DNA of 64,000 bases from Anaerovibrio lipolyticus LB2005. GTDB taxonomy: Bacteria; Bacillota; Negativicutes; Selenomonadales; Selenomonadaceae. Both the position numbers and the translations under genes were made by a program. This document shows, in pieces, positions 1 to 11,900 of this stretch (position 1 is its first letter; each line of letters begins with the position of its first letter). The DNA lies in NCBI RefSeq assembly GCF_000621545.1, contig NZ_JHYA01000005.1, forward strand, positions 124,001 through 188,000, in the 5' to 3' direction. Below the pieces are notes generated by a model that saw only the letters and a program-made list of their open reading frames with translations, was not told where the DNA came from and made no database searches.

Positions 1-150
1 GCCTCCTTCAGAATCCAGCCCACCTGCATGAGTATGGGAGAGGCAGCGGGGATTGCCACTGCATGGGCAGTAAAGCACAGTATGCCGGTGTCTGAGGTTA
101 AATGGGAGGAAATTCCAGAAACTCAGCGAAGCTATATTAGTAAGGGATAA
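1..150 (+). CDS. FAD-dependent oxidoreductase, C-terminal end only
   Basis: The window opens inside this gene in frame 1 and shows its last 49 codons, ending TAA at 148-150. The visible peptide contains 'RIQPTCMSMGEAAGIATAWA', the C-terminal FAD-contact block of FAD-dependent oxidoreductases of the PF12831 type (R-x-Q-x-x-C-M-x-M-G-x-A-A-G). After it comes a short tail with the usual 'V..V.W..I...L' spacing. The substrate cannot be inferred from the tail. It ends 16 bases before scpB on the same strand, so the two could be co-transcribed. The family call rests on one motif. The N-terminal Rossmann motif lies outside the window. Confidence 0.7.
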   Translation, partial: ASFRIQPTCMSMGEAAGIATAWAVKHSMPVSEVKWEEIPETQRSYISKG

Positions 151-166
151 TATAGGGGGATAGATT

Positions 167-967
167 ATGTTGGTAACCAAAGAAATTAAAGACCGCATTG
201 CGTATATTACAATGAACAATGGGAAGCACTATAATTGCCTCAGTGAAGAAATGTGCATGGAATTAATTGAGGCCGTAAAAAATAGCTATGCCATGGAATG
301 TGTTGGTATTGTCATTAAAGCAGAAGTGAATCGTAACGTGTGGAGTGCAGGCCATGATATTAAGGAGCTGCCTGTGGATGGCAGTGATCCCCTGGCTTTT
401 AATGTGCCTATGGAGGAGCTTTTGAGAGTAGTGCAGGATGTGCCAATCCCTGTTATTGCCTGCGTAGATGGTACGGTGTGGGGAGGAGCCTGTGATTTGT
501 GCCTTTCCTGCGATATGATTGTCAGCTCCAAGACTTCCACCTTTGCCATTACCCCGGCCAAGATTGGTATTCCATATAACGCCTCCGGCCTGATTCACTT
601 TATTAATCAGCTGGGAATCAATAAGGCCCGTGAAATGTTCTTTCTGGGAACTCCAATAGAGGCAGAGGATGCCCTTAACGTAGGTCTTATAAATCATGTG
701 GCAGAGGATAGCGAAGCTCTGGAAAAACTGTTGGAGGAGCATTTTTTGGCACCACTGAGACGCAACAGTATCCTTTCCGTCAGTGCCATTAAGCGTCAGT
801 TCCGTATTTTATCCAGAGCTGCAACGGTAATTAGTGCAGAAAACTTTGAACGCATTAACTATTATCGTCAGAAGGTATATAGCGGTGATGACTACAAGGA
901 GGGTATTAACTCCTTCCTGGAGAAACGGCCTCCGCATTATAAGGGAAAGGCTTCAGATTTGGATTGA
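167..967 (+). CDS. scpB: Methylmalonyl-CoA decarboxylase (crotonase fold)
   Basis: A 266-aa crotonase-superfamily protein, close in length to E. coli ScpB (261 aa). ScpB converts methylmalonyl-CoA to propionyl-CoA and CO2 in the cytoplasm. Diagnostic stretches are 'SAGHDIKELP' (residues 60-69), 'GTVWGGA' (102-108, oxyanion-hole region) and 'PAKIGIPYN' (130-138). Tyr137 aligns with the Tyr140 that is important in E. coli ScpB. The C-terminal 'YKEGINSFLEKRPP' is also family-typical. This combination separates it from ordinary enoyl-CoA hydratases, which carry two catalytic Glu. The start has 'aggggg' a few bases upstream. It fits a propionate-forming fermenter, but no mutase or epimerase gene is in view. 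A degenerate copy of its last 59 bases recurs at 20379-20437, behind the adhesin. Confidence 0.9.
   Translation: MLVTKEIKDRIAYITMNNGKHYNCLSEEMCMELIEAVKNSYAMECVGIVIKAEVNRNVWSAGHDIKELPVDGSDPLAFNVPMEELLRVVQDVPIPVIACVDGTVWGGACDLCLSCDMIVSSKTSTFAITPAKIGIPYNASGLIHFINQLGINKAREMFFLGTPIEAEDALNVGLINHVAEDSEALEKLLEEHFLAPLRRNSILSVSAIKRQFRILSRAATVISAENFERINYYRQKVYSGDDYKEGINSFLEKRPPHYKGKASDLD
908..967 (+). repeat. Direct repeat, left copy (3' end of scpB)
   Basis: The last codons of scpB from Asn-Ser-Phe to the stop match 20379-20437. Bases 914-939 are identical to 20385-20410 (26 of 26). The whole match covers about 53 identities in 59 columns plus one single-base gap. Here the repeat is in frame and ends in the natural TGA, so this is the parental copy. 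Confidence 0.85.
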
Positions 968-1001
968 GTAGTAAAAGTTAAATGTACGGGAGGATGCTAA
1001 T

Positions 1002-1547
1002 ATGCAAAAATTCTTCAAACTAACGAGTATGACCGTGATTGTGTTGGCAATGCTGCTACTGTCTGCTGGCTGTCTGGCTGAAAATGCCACATCTTCAAAT
1101 CAGGGAGCTACCAAGCTGAATAAGTTTCCTGAATTTAAAACGGTTGATTTGGCAGGAAATGTTGTTACCCAGAACATCTTTAAGTCAAAAAAAGTAACTG
1201 TAGTCAATATTTGGGGAACCTTCTGTCCACCATGCATTGGCGAAATGCCGGAGCTGGGTAAGTGGGCTGGACAAATGCCGGCAGATGCTCAAATTATCGG
1301 TATTGTCTGCGATGCTAGAGACAAAAATGATAAAGAAACTATCGATGAGGCCAAAAAAATTACTGCCAATGCTAATGCCAAATTTGTGAATATTGTACCT
1401 GATGAGGGCATCATGAGTTATCTGGATGGTGTTGATGCGGTACCAACAACTATTTTTGTGGATTCTGATGGTAATATCATTGGCGAGACTGTGGTAGGGG
1501 CAGACGTGGCCAAATATAAGGAGCTTTTGAAGAGGTATCTGAAGTGA
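1002..1547 (+). CDS. TlpA/ResA-like thioredoxin-fold lipoprotein
   Basis: A 181-aa exported thiol-disulfide protein. The N-terminus is a lipoprotein signal with lipobox 'LSAGC' (lipidated Cys24), so it should be anchored on the outer face of the inner membrane. The redox-active pair is 'WGTFCPPC' (Cys75 and Cys78), and the cis-proline loop is 'AVPTTIF'. The fold and size match TlpA/ResA/AhpC-TSA family reductases. It is the first gene of a four-gene set whose next member starts inside its stop codon (GTGA overlap). That set also encodes a CXXC micro-protein and a membrane 4Fe-4S protein, so electrons probably pass from the ferredoxin module to this periplasmic thioredoxin. The substrate is unknown. 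RBS 'gggagg' lies upstream of the ATG. Confidence 0.88.
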   Translation: MQKFFKLTSMTVIVLAMLLLSAGCLAENATSSNQGATKLNKFPEFKTVDLAGNVVTQNIFKSKKVTVVNIWGTFCPPCIGEMPELGKWAGQMPADAQIIGIVCDARDKNDKETIDEAKKITANANAKFVNIVPDEGIMSYLDGVDAVPTTIFVDSDGNIIGETVVGADVAKYKELLKRYLK

Positions 1548-1684
1548 TAACGGTGGGAAAAAAACGGCTGCTTCTTTTACTGGTAGCCGTTACCAGCATA
1601 TTTTTCGGTGTGTGGCGAGGCGAAGTGTCCTTGATTTTTCAAAAGGCCATTCGCGTCTGCATGGAATGTATAGGATTGGGGTGA
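1544..1684 (+). CDS. CD1871A-family CXXC micro-protein (46 aa)
   Basis: A GTG-started 46-codon gene overlapping the TlpA-like gene by four bases (GTGA) and ending four bases before the next start. The peptide is one membrane helix ('RLLLLLVAVTSIFFGVW'), then 'RGEV', an amphipathic stretch 'FQKAIRVC', and the terminal 'CMECIGLG'. Helix, R-G-E-V, then C-x-E-C-I-G-x-G is the pattern of the small 'CD1871A family CXXC motif-containing' proteins of anaerobic Firmicutes. As I recall, these are usually found beside a 4Fe-4S NapH-like protein and a TlpA-like protein, as here. Function is not established. The Cys pair suggests a redox or metal-binding link in the membrane. Confidence 0.82.
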   Translation: MITVGKKRLLLLLVAVTSIFFGVWRGEVSLIFQKAIRVCMECIGLG

Positions 1685-1688
1685 GGGT

Positions 1689-2537
1689 ATGGACTTCACC
1701 TTTGGCTTGCGCCGCAGATTCGTGCAGATAATGACGACATGTCTTACCAACTGGGAGTTTACCAATCTTATTTCCGGAAAAATCTACAAGGGGCCTGGGA
1801 AAAATCTGTGTGCTCCTGGGTTGAATTGTTACTCATGTCCATCGGCAACACTTTCTTGTCCCATTGGTGCCTTGCAGACTGTGGGAGGAACCTCAGGCTT
1901 TGGCTTAAGCCTTTATGTCAGCGGTTTCCTTTTGTTGCTGGGAGTGGTGATGGGACGGTTGGTATGCGGTTTCCTTTGCCCATTTGGTTTTTTCCAGGAA
2001 TTGCTGCACAAGCTTCCCGTGCCTAAAAAGAAATTATTTCCGCCACTGCGATATGTAAAGTATATTGTGTTGGTGATTTTTGTTTTACTGGTTCCCTTAT
2101 GGGGCAGTATTTATGAAGACAAAGGGATACCAGCCTTTTGTCAATACATTTGCCCAGCGGGGACACTGGAAGGTGCTGTTCCGCTTTTGCTGACCCATCC
2201 GGAATTTCGTCAGGCAGCCGGAATGCTGTTTGCTTGGAAATTTCTGCTTTTAATTGGTGTGGCAATCGGCTGTATGATGATGTACCGCTTTTTTTGCAAG
2301 GTCCTTTGCCCATTGGGAGCTATTTATGGTTTATTGAATCCCATTAGCCTTTATCGGCTTCGTTTGGCAGAGCAACGTTGTACAGCATGTGGTATATGTA
2401 GTGGGAACTGTCCTATGGATATTAATCCCGCTCGCCAAACTTCTTCTGCTGAATGTATCATGTGCGGCAAATGTATAGAGGCCTGCCCTAATCATGCTTT
2501 GTATTTGGGCAGGGAAAACAAGGAGGGATGTTGTTGA
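1689..2537 (+). CDS. NapH/YccM-like membrane 4Fe-4S protein
   Basis: A 282-aa polytopic membrane protein of the NapH/NosR/YccM type. It has about five hydrophobic segments interrupted by Cys-Pro loops ('CPSATLSCPIG' 50-60, 'LCPFG' 96-100, 'YICPAGT' 153-159, 'LCPLGA' 206-211). The C-terminal cytoplasmic ferredoxin domain holds two 4Fe-4S sets: Cys231/234/237/241 and Cys256/259/262/266. Such proteins move electrons between cytoplasmic or membrane donors and extracytoplasmic acceptors. Here the neighbours are a TlpA-like lipoprotein and a CD1871A-type protein, pointing to export of reducing power to periplasmic thiols. No napA, nosZ or other terminal reductase is nearby, so it should not be named napH. 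Confidence 0.85.
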   Translation: MDFTFGLRRRFVQIMTTCLTNWEFTNLISGKIYKGPGKNLCAPGLNCYSCPSATLSCPIGALQTVGGTSGFGLSLYVSGFLLLLGVVMGRLVCGFLCPFGFFQELLHKLPVPKKKLFPPLRYVKYIVLVIFVLLVPLWGSIYEDKGIPAFCQYICPAGTLEGAVPLLLTHPEFRQAAGMLFAWKFLLLIGVAIGCMMMYRFFCKVLCPLGAIYGLLNPISLYRLRLAEQRCTACGICSGNCPMDINPARQTSSAECIMCGKCIEACPNHALYLGRENKEGCC

Positions 2538-2695
2538 TGTTAAAGAAAATTTTATTGCTGTTGACAACCAGCTTGTTGCTGTTGACGATGCCAGTATTGG
2601 CAGCAGATGATGACCAATCAGGAAATGACAATTCCAATGCTGGGTATAGTCAAAGCGATGAATGTCAGGGCGGTGTTTGCACCTGGAAAAGATAA
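2537..2695 (+). CDS. Small exported peptide with C-x4-C tail (52 aa)
   Basis: The start overlaps the stop of the 4Fe-4S gene by one base (TGATG), a sign of translational coupling. The 52-aa product has a signal peptide: 'MLKKILLLL', a Leu-rich core, and a likely cut after 'PVLA'. A short hydrophilic mature part (Asp, Asn and Ser-rich) ends in 'ECQGGVCTWKR'. The two Cys separated by four residues could form a disulfide or be a substrate of the TlpA-like thioredoxin encoded three genes earlier. I do not recognise a family. The coding call rests on coupling, a good signal peptide and the terminator that follows. Confidence 0.68.
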   Translation: MLKKILLLLTTSLLLLTMPVLAADDDQSGNDNSNAGYSQSDECQGGVCTWKR

Positions 2696-2749
2696 TTTAG
2701 TAATGATGACTCAACCTGCAACTGAATAGCCTTATATCATGTCTATTTA

Positions 2750-2771
2750 ACCGCCTACGGGCGGTTTTTTA
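2750..2771 (+). terminator. Intrinsic terminator after the redox cassette
   Basis: A short GC-rich hairpin (accgcc, loop tacg, ggcggt) is followed directly by six T. It closes the scpB/TlpA/NapH transcription unit before the adhesin promoter region. Confidence 0.85.
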
Positions 2772-2974
2772 TTATGCCCAAAATATGTAAAAAAATTTTA
2801 TTTTAGCAGGAAGTTTCCCCCCATCGTGGAAGCATATCCACACAAATAAAAGTTAGAATTGTTTTTAATTTTTGTAAGCAATATATCGTATAAACGTATA
2901 TATAGTATAAGCATATAAAGTGTACCGTGTAAGCTGGGTCCTTTTCAATAACAGATTGTCAAGGAGGGATTATC
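2772..2974 (+). promoter_or_regulatory. AT-rich upstream region of the adhesin gene
   Basis: This 203-base gap contains a run of overlapping TATA-like steps at about 2881-2919 (several TATAAA/TATAGT-like hexamers). No -35 box sits at a convincing spacing, so I do not name a precise promoter. A very strong ribosome-binding site 'aaggaggga' at 2961-2969 decides the adhesin start at 2975. Confidence 0.45.
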
Positions 2975-5900
2975 ATGTCGCAGACAGGGAGGTTTCGTAA
3001 AAAATTTAAAAGAAACGCTTTTGAACATGATTTAAAGCGGGAAAGATATGTATATAGGGTGTTGGCTGGTAAGGTGTTACTTGGCCTCACTTTGGGGTGC
3101 CTTGCTGTCTTGCCATCTGGTGTAGCCTATGCTGACGATCCAACAACCAATATAACTGTCAAAGGGGAAAGTGCGCCTGTTGCGACCAATAATAACGGTA
3201 TATATGAGGTTTATGCCCAGTATGTTAGTGGAGACTTGGGGGTAAATCGTTTTGATAAATTTGTTCTCGCTAATGGTGATCGGGCAGATATGTTTTTTAA
3301 CCAGCAGGGGCAGAACAACTATGCCAATACTCTGGTAAATATGGTTAATAGCCAGGTTAATATCAACGGTGTACTTAATGCAGTGCAAAATGGCCAAATT
3401 GGCGGTAATCTGTATTTTCTTAGCCCAGATGGCATAGTAGTGGGCTCCCAAGGTGTTATTAATGCTGGCAGCTTTACTGGTATGGTGGTGCAAAAGGATG
3501 CCTTTGCTGAATTCTTTGAGGGTGAGGAAAACAAGAAAAGAGGCAGTGGTGGCCAGTTTACTATAGACGATATTACAAAACTTCCTACCAGCGGTACCAT
3601 CAATGTTTCTGGCCATATTAACACTCATAGTGGTATTGTACTGGGGGCTGGGGTAATCAATATTAAGGACGGGGCTCAGCTTTCCAGTGTAAGCAATATT
3701 CAGTTTGAGGACGTAGTTAATCATGCCCATGTTCCTAGTGGATTGTCTGCATCTACTGGCTCGGGTGGTGATATTGTATTAAATGCTGTCAGTGCCATTA
3801 GAGTGGATGATAGTACCCTACCGGAATTAAAGGCCAAAAAGAAAACTAATGAGCAGGGCCAGGAAACCAACGAATATGAACTGGAAAACTGGGATAAATG
3901 GGAAAAGGGCTGGCTAAATGAAATTTTTGCTGCCACCAACAAGGCACGCGTTGATAATAAGGGCAAGCTGGTGGCTGATGGTGCGGTAAAGGTTACTGCC
4001 AATGCAGATACCACCTACAAAGAGAGGGCCATCTTTAAATATCTTCAGGACCAACAGGTTAAGGATTTGGTACAGACGGAAATTCGCAAGTCAATTGCCA
4101 AGGATGCAGCCCTGCAAAACGGTTTGTATCTGTACTTAAAGGCCACTACTGGTGATGACGCGGCTGATTTGCTGAAACCAGACCAGTCCAAATGGACAAA
4201 TTGGATTGACAAGTTCCTGTTGGGCATTATGGAAGGTACTGGTAATCGAACCAATATCGCCAGCATTTCTCTTGGTGGAACTATTGATGCCAATTCTTTG
4301 GCGGCCACCGCCACCGCCAATTTGACTATGGATGTGGATGCCAGCGTAATGGCTCGGGCTTATACCAATGTTACGGGAAAGAATACTTCTGACATTACCG
4401 TAAATGAGGGCCTGACTTTGCAGCATGGCAATAGCTCTATTGGGTCAGTTACTTTGGCGGCTGATGCCAATACGGATATTTCAGCGGCAGCCCGTGGGCT
4501 GAATGTTAAACGGGCTAATGGGGATACCACCACCCAGCTGCCGTCGGTTTATGGTGCTGTAACCATCGTTAATTCTGAAAGTGGTGCCAATGTCAAGGTA
4601 GACGAGGCTATTACTACCACTGGAGCCTTTAAGGCCACAGCCACAATGAATAACAGTATGGATGTAACGGCCACCTCTGCCATGAATGAGGAAACTGGCG
4701 TTGTGTCCTCTGGAGTAGCCTATGTAGATGATAAGACAAATGCCAATGTTACCCTTAATAAGGATGTAACGGCCAAGTCTATTGAGGCCAGTGCAGATAA
4801 TCTTATAAAAAAGGATGTGCTGACAGTCAATAACACCTTGGGGGTAATGTCTGGCCAGATATTCAAGAATGATACCAAGCCAGTGGAATTGAAGTCTTTG
4901 AATGCCAACCAGAAGAACACTATTAACAAGTATTTGGACAAGCTGGTGGACTATGGTGACGGCCTGGTGGGCAAGCTGAAAAAATTCGGTGATGTCGGGG
5001 CCACAGTGGGCGTTTTCAATCAGGAAAACAAAAGCAATGTAGTGGTAAATTCTGCTCTGAGGGCCACTGGCGGTGATATTAAGCTGAATGCTGAAACCTC
5101 CATTGGAGATAAGGATAACAGCGGTAATCCAATCGGTGGCTTCCACATGAATGTGGTCAGCTCCATGACAAATGCAAAGAGCAGTAATGGCAGTGCGGCT
5201 ACCAATGGTGGCTTGGTAAATGCTGCCCTATTGGTGGACAGCGTAAATAACAATGCCAATGTTAAGGTATCAGCTCCTAATAAGTCTCTGTCGGCCACTG
5301 GGGCTGTAAATATTAATGCCAAGGCCCACATGGATTATGCACCTGATGCCGAGGGCAAATATAATGTGAAGACAGCCTGGAACGAGGTCAAGGAATCCTT
5401 TGAGGCCATAAAGGACCTATGCTCCGAAGATATAAAAAATGCTTTTAATTCAGCATTTGAGAATTTGGATGATAATATTCAGGCAGTAGATTGGAGCAAG
5501 CCTACTGAAATTCCTTCAACCTTTGCTAATTGGGAAAATCTGCAAACAGCCATACAGAAAATAAAGGAGGATGGCCAGGTGGCGGCCAAGGTCAAGGAGC
5601 GCGTAGTAACCTTAGGGGAAAATGCCATTAACATGACCCATCCGTCCGCTTATACCCATTATCATGTACGTACTGAGTCCAAAAACCAGTCCACAGAGGG
5701 TTCAGGCAAATTCAGTGCCACAGGGTCTGTACAGGTTGATGAATTAAAGAATAATGCCACTGTATTAATTGGTGAAGGCACAACCATCCATGCAGATGGT
5801 GATACCAGCATCAAGGCCGACTCTGGCACTTATACTGTGTCCCTTACCGGCAAGGGGGGCGAATATGCTACCTTGGACCAGAATGGCAAGGTGGGTATTG

Positions 5901-8900
5901 GAGCCAGCGTGGCCTATCAGGATATAGGCGGCACCGGCTTAGTTATGGTGGGTAAAAATACCACTATTGAAGGCAATAAGGTGGATATAGCTGCTGACCA
6001 GACCATGAAGCAGGTGGATATTGTTTATTCCTCCGGCAAGGCAGATACCCTTAATATTGGCGGTATGGTAAATATCGTCGAGGGCACCGGCAACAGCATT
6101 GTTTCCATAGATGATGAGGCCACCATCAAGGCCACAGCGGCGGATGGTGCTATTGGTGTGCACGCGAATAATGATACCAATATAAACGCTATTACTGGCG
6201 GGTTAACCCTGGGTGGCAAGAGTGCAAATGGGGCAGTTGGCATTGGCGTAAATTTGGTAGATTACAATACCAACAATATTGTGCAGGTGGCAGATAATGG
6301 CGAGGGAGTTACCAAGGTCACGGATAAGGAAAAAGACAGTGATGAACAGAAGGCCGCTAACCACACCCAAAATCGCAGTGTATTGGCCAGGGATCTGGCC
6401 AAGGAAATAGGCTCCGTTAATGATGATTTCTTTGGTGCAGCTACTGCTGATAGGGTTGATATTAAGAAATGGCAGGCAAACAGCTTTGAGGCTGTTGCCA
6501 CCACTAAGGGCACTATTAACAGTATTGGGGCGGAAATTGCCGGGACAACCAGCTCTGACAAGTCCCTCTTTGATAAGGGCAGTAATCTTATTCAGAATAT
6601 CAGCAACAAGCGGGATAAATTTAATAACTGGCTTTCGGGCAATAAGCTTACTAATACAATTAAGGGCTCCAATGCCAGCAATACAGCCAGTGCCAATGTG
6701 GGTGGCACTGGTGGCTTTAAGCTGTCTGCGGCTGGAAGTGCCGCTATAAATAAGGGCACCAGCGATACCGCTGCCACAGTGGATGGTATTCAGTTGCAGA
6801 AAAATGATAACGCTGCTTTGAATAGTGTTAAGGTTCAGGCAAGTGACAGTACCTTCCTGGGTTCCTTTGCCGGAGGGGCAGCCTTTAATGCCATGAAACA
6901 GAATAACAGTCCGTCTGTTGCTGTTGGCGGTGCAGTGGCGGATACAGATGTCAGCCGTACTGTGGATTCCCTTATTATGAACAGCCAGCTGGAGGGTGCG
7001 GGCTCCATTACCAATTTGGCAGAAAAGAAAGGTACGGAAATCGCCTCCGGCCTGTCCTTGGCAGTAAATACCAGCGGTGGCACCAATCTTACTGCCAGCG
7101 GCTCCGTATCCTATAATAATGTACATAATGATGTACGTGCCATGATGATTGGTAACGGCGTGAACCAGGGCTATACTGGTGACAATAAAACTGATATTAC
7201 CAATAAGACTATGGCCAGCGACTGGCAGATTTCTGGTGGTCTGGCGGCTAATTGGACGGGAAGTGATGGTACATCAGCCAACTTGGGCGGTTCTGTATCC
7301 ATCAGTGATTTGTCCAATAATGTAATCAGCCTCATTAGCGGTGGCGGAAATCTGGAATATAAGAATATAAATAACCTTACCATGGAGGCTGCCAAGTCAA
7401 TTAACCAGATCAATGTGGCAGTGGCTGGCAGTAAAAGTGGTGGCAAGAGTGCCATTGGTCTGGATGGGGCCGTGGCCTTCAATGATGTGAACAATAATGT
7501 TCAAACTACTATCCGCAACAGTGCCAATATTGATGCCAGCGGTGCAGTGACCTTGGCAGCCCATGATGTGGAGGGGGGCCAGTCCGTTACCAAGGAGGAT
7601 TTGAAGGACAAGGGCATTGATGTTGACTATGTAACTGATAACTACATTTCTCAGGATGCCAGGAAGACTCTCAATAACCAAGATGTGGTTGATTATTCTA
7701 ATGACAAGGAGATTAAGAATACTGCCAACAATAATATTTCCGTTCCAGGCAACAATCTGACCGTGAATGTGGCAGCCGGAATTAATATCAGTGGCAATGG
7801 GGCTGGTGTAGGTGTTGGGGTTGACGATATAAAGAACAATCTCTCGGTAGATGTTGTAGGTTCAACCTTAAAGGGCTCCGCTATTAATGCAGGGACTACC
7901 AATAAAGCCAAGATTGTGGGAGTAGCTGCGGGAGCCAGCATTGGTTCTGAATACTTTGGCGGTGTCGGAGGAATAAGCTGGCATAATGTTACCAATAACA
8001 ACAAGGTAAACATTACTGACAGTAATTTAACTGCCAATACCATCAACGGCAAGTCTGATAATACCTCCAGTATTGTCACCGTGGCCGGGCAGTTTAACCA
8101 GTCCAATAATGTGGGCGTTGGCATGACCTTGGCTAACAATGATATGAATAATGCTACCGGTGTTTATGTACAGGGTGGCGAGTTTAAGGGCTTAACCGAC
8201 AATAAGTTGGATAGCCTCGTTTTGGATGCCAACAATAATACCTATGTATTGGCAATAGGGGCTGGTGTAGGTGCCACAACCGGCAAGGCTAGCATTCTGT
8301 CGCTCAATGGTTCTGTGGCTATTAACGAAGGCACTAACAGCAGCGAAGCCATTATCAGCAAGGGGCAAAAGGGCACTGACATCGTTAATGTCAAGGATTT
8401 GGATGTAACAGCAGAAAACACCACCTCCAAGACTACCATCGCTGGAGGTATGGCCTATACCCAGGGGGGAGTAGCTGGTATTGGTGGTGGTGTGTCCTAT
8501 GCCAATATTGGTAAAAAGGATAAGAAGGAAGCTACCAATGCACTTATTAAGGATGCCATCATCACAACTCAGGCGGATTCCACCATTGATGTAACAGCAA
8601 CCGATACCTCCAAGGCCACCAGTGTTGGTGTAGGTGTGGGTATCGAGGGCAAAGTGAATCTGCAGGGTGGTGTGGCCCGTACCAATGTTTATAAGGATGT
8701 AATTGCTGGTATGGAGAACAGCTCAGTGGATGCGGACAAGGACGCTGGCCAGGCGGATGTAAAGATAGATGCAAAATCCACTATTAATAACAAGACTGCC
8801 GGTGCCGCCCTGTCTACTGCCTTTAGTGGTGTTATTGCAGGTGCTGTGGGCCTCTCCTTTAATGATGTGAATCAGAATACCAAGGCCTACTATAACTATT

Positions 8901-11900
8901 CTAATAGTCAGCCAGATACTGCCAGCCGAATGAAAAATCTCCTTATTAATTCCACTGCTGATACTAAGCTGTTGGGTATTGGTATCGGCTTGGACGGCTC
9001 TAAAACCTTCTCCATAGGTGGTTCCTACAGCTATAACTTTATTGGCAGCAATACCACGGCGGAAATGAATAAGGCCAATGTTATCAGCGATAACAACATT
9101 GGCGTTGTGGCCCAGAGTGACGATGCCATTTCTAACTATGCAGGTGTGCTGGCAGTTGGGATGCAGGGGGGAGCCGCTGGTGTTACTGTGGCTGATAACC
9201 AGATTACCGGTGATACTGTGTCCTCCGTTGATGGCAGTAAGGTTGTCACCAATGTGGCTGCTACTGCTGATGATAGCAAGAAGGTTTCCATCAATAGCGA
9301 CATGAAGGACGCAGATAATGGCTCTGATGGCATTATCACTGGTATGGTAAGCAAATCAACCTTTGAACCATCTCATCTTAAAGCTGGCCGTACAAGTTCA
9401 AGCCTGACTGGCTTGGTTGTGGACAGCAGCTCCACCAATGCTATAGCTTCTGATGCCCTTACAGGGGCTGGTGGGGCTATTGGTGGTGTTTCCGGCACCT
9501 TCAATGAAGACTATATTAAGGGCAATACCAAGGCTGTTTTAAATAACTCCTCCGTAAATGAGGATACTTCTCAATACGGCGGGGCTGTTAAGGATGCCCA
9601 AAATGTTTCTGTAAAGGCGGCAGATTACACCAATATTGGTACCTTTGAGGTAGGGGTGTCTGGTGGCCAAAATCTGGCTGCAGCTGCGGCTCAAAATACC
9701 AACTATATTAATCGCAGTGTGCTGGCAGAAAGCAGCTATACCACGGCCAAGGCCCATGATTTTGACCTGTTGGCCCAGTCAAGGCAGGGTATTGCTAATT
9801 TGGCCATTGCCGGTGGCTTGGTTATTGAGGGTGTAGATGCCAATGCCAATGTAATCAATGATGATATTAACATGAAGGTGAGGACCAAGGTGGACCACCT
9901 TACCCTGGATTACACTAATAAGGCCAATTTGCTGGCTGATAATGAGAGTCGTGCCTATATGGGTACCTTTGATGTGTCCGGTGCCCTTACTGGTGCCGCT
10001 ATTGGTCTTGGTATAAATCTTGTGGATCAGAAATCCACCGTTAGCACCACTGTGTCCGACAGTACCATAAAGGAAACAACTAAGACTGACTCTGAGGCCA
10101 ATATCAAGGCCAAGAACAAGACTGTTCTGGATGCAGCTCTGGTATCCGGCGGAGTGGCTGGCCTTGGTGGCAGCTTGAGTGGTACTTTTAATTACAGTGA
10201 TTTAACTTCTGATGTGGGGGTATCTATTGATAAATCTACCATTCAGGCAGGTAAAATCGATGTGAATTCCCATGATGTTATTTGGTCTACCCAGAATACT
10301 GGAACAGTCCAGGGCGGATTATTCGGTGGATTCGGTGTCAACAGCACAGTTAATACCATAGCGGATAAATCCCATGTTACCATCAGCAATAACAGCACCT
10401 TGAAATCCCAGGACAAGACTGATGTGAAGGCAGATATAGTTCGTGATCTTGATACCCTTATGCTGAATGTTTCCCTGGGTGGTGTGGCATCTGGTGTAAA
10501 TCATATGGAAACCTCCATCAATGAGAGGATAAAGACTGATAAGGCCCTGCTGGATAAAATCAAGGCAGCCAATAATCAGGACAAGGATAATACCAAGGCC
10601 TTTGTAGGCATGACTACGGCTGAGCGTAAGCAGGTGCGGGAGCGCACGGCCTTTAATATCGATACTGCTGTAAGTGGTACGGATTTGGGCAGCAAGGTAT
10701 CTGTCAATAGCGCCACCATCGATGCTACAGGAGTTCTGTCCCTTACTGCGGAGGAAAAAAATCGGGCTAATTTGCAGACCATCGGTGCCGATGTGGGTGG
10801 CCTTGACTTTGTGATTACCCAGGCAGATGCCAAGGTTAAAAATTCCACTGCCGTAAGTATGGATGGGGCAACCCTGTCTGGCAGCAAGGTAGATGTAGTG
10901 GCTAATACCGCGGACAATCCACGGGAAAATGAAGATGATAAGAACAGGGGAATATATACCCAGGGTGCTGTTGGCAATTTAGCTGCATTGGGTGTTACTG
11001 TTATTTCCAGCACAGCGGATATGAGTGGCAGCACAGGAGTCAATGTAAAGAATACTAACATTAACTCAGCTAATGATGTAAATATCAACGCCATAAATAA
11101 TGTTACCGCCAATACCAATGTAGTCGGTGTATCCGCTGGTGTGGTGTCTGTTAATGTAATTGACGAGGGGATAAATAACACCAGTGCTTCGGCTGTTAAT
11201 TTTGAGGCCAGCGGGTCTGCTCATACCATTAAGAGTACCAATGCCAATGGTAAAATAAATGTAAATAGCGTAAAGAATAGCAGCTTCACTGCCAACAGCA
11301 CTGGTATATCAGCGGGGCTGGCAGCAGCTGGCTATAATGGTACTTATGCCAAGGACAATAGTACCTCTCAGATTAATATTAAGGGCGGTAATTACATCTT
11401 TAGTGCAGACGCTTTGTCCTTCCAGGCGGCCAATGCACCAAAGCTGAAGGTGGATATTGATAATGATGCCGTTGGAGTAGTAACGGGTATGGCTTCAAAG
11501 GCTACTGTGGAGGCTAATAGCGGTGCCACAATAAATGTGGCAGACAACAATGTCTTTAGTTCCGGTTCCGTATTCTTTGGAGCCCAGGTGGGCAGGAAGG
11601 ATGAAACTACCGCCACCTCCCGTCTTCGCAGTGTGGCAGTAGCTGGTATGGCCATCCCAGGCTACAGCAGTGATGAGTCTAATATCACCACCAAAACCAA
11701 TGTGGCGATAAATATTGGTAGTGAGGATTATTCCTACACTGTTACCGAAAAAGATGAAAATGGAGAAGATAAGGCAATTGAAAAAAATGGTTCCTTGACT
11801 ATTTATGCCCACAATGAGGTAAGTCGTAAAAACGATATTAGCAATGTTACCGTCAGTGCATTGAAATTTGCTGCCGGGGCTATCGATGGCAATACCAGAG

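Noticed and set aside
1577..1765. 62-codon minus-strand frame near the redox cassette
   Set aside because: Overlaps the better-supported CXXC micro-protein, which is coupled to its neighbours and matches a family.
1689..2537. Naming the 4Fe-4S protein napH
   Set aside because: No periplasmic nitrate reductase genes are present; only the protein family is supported.
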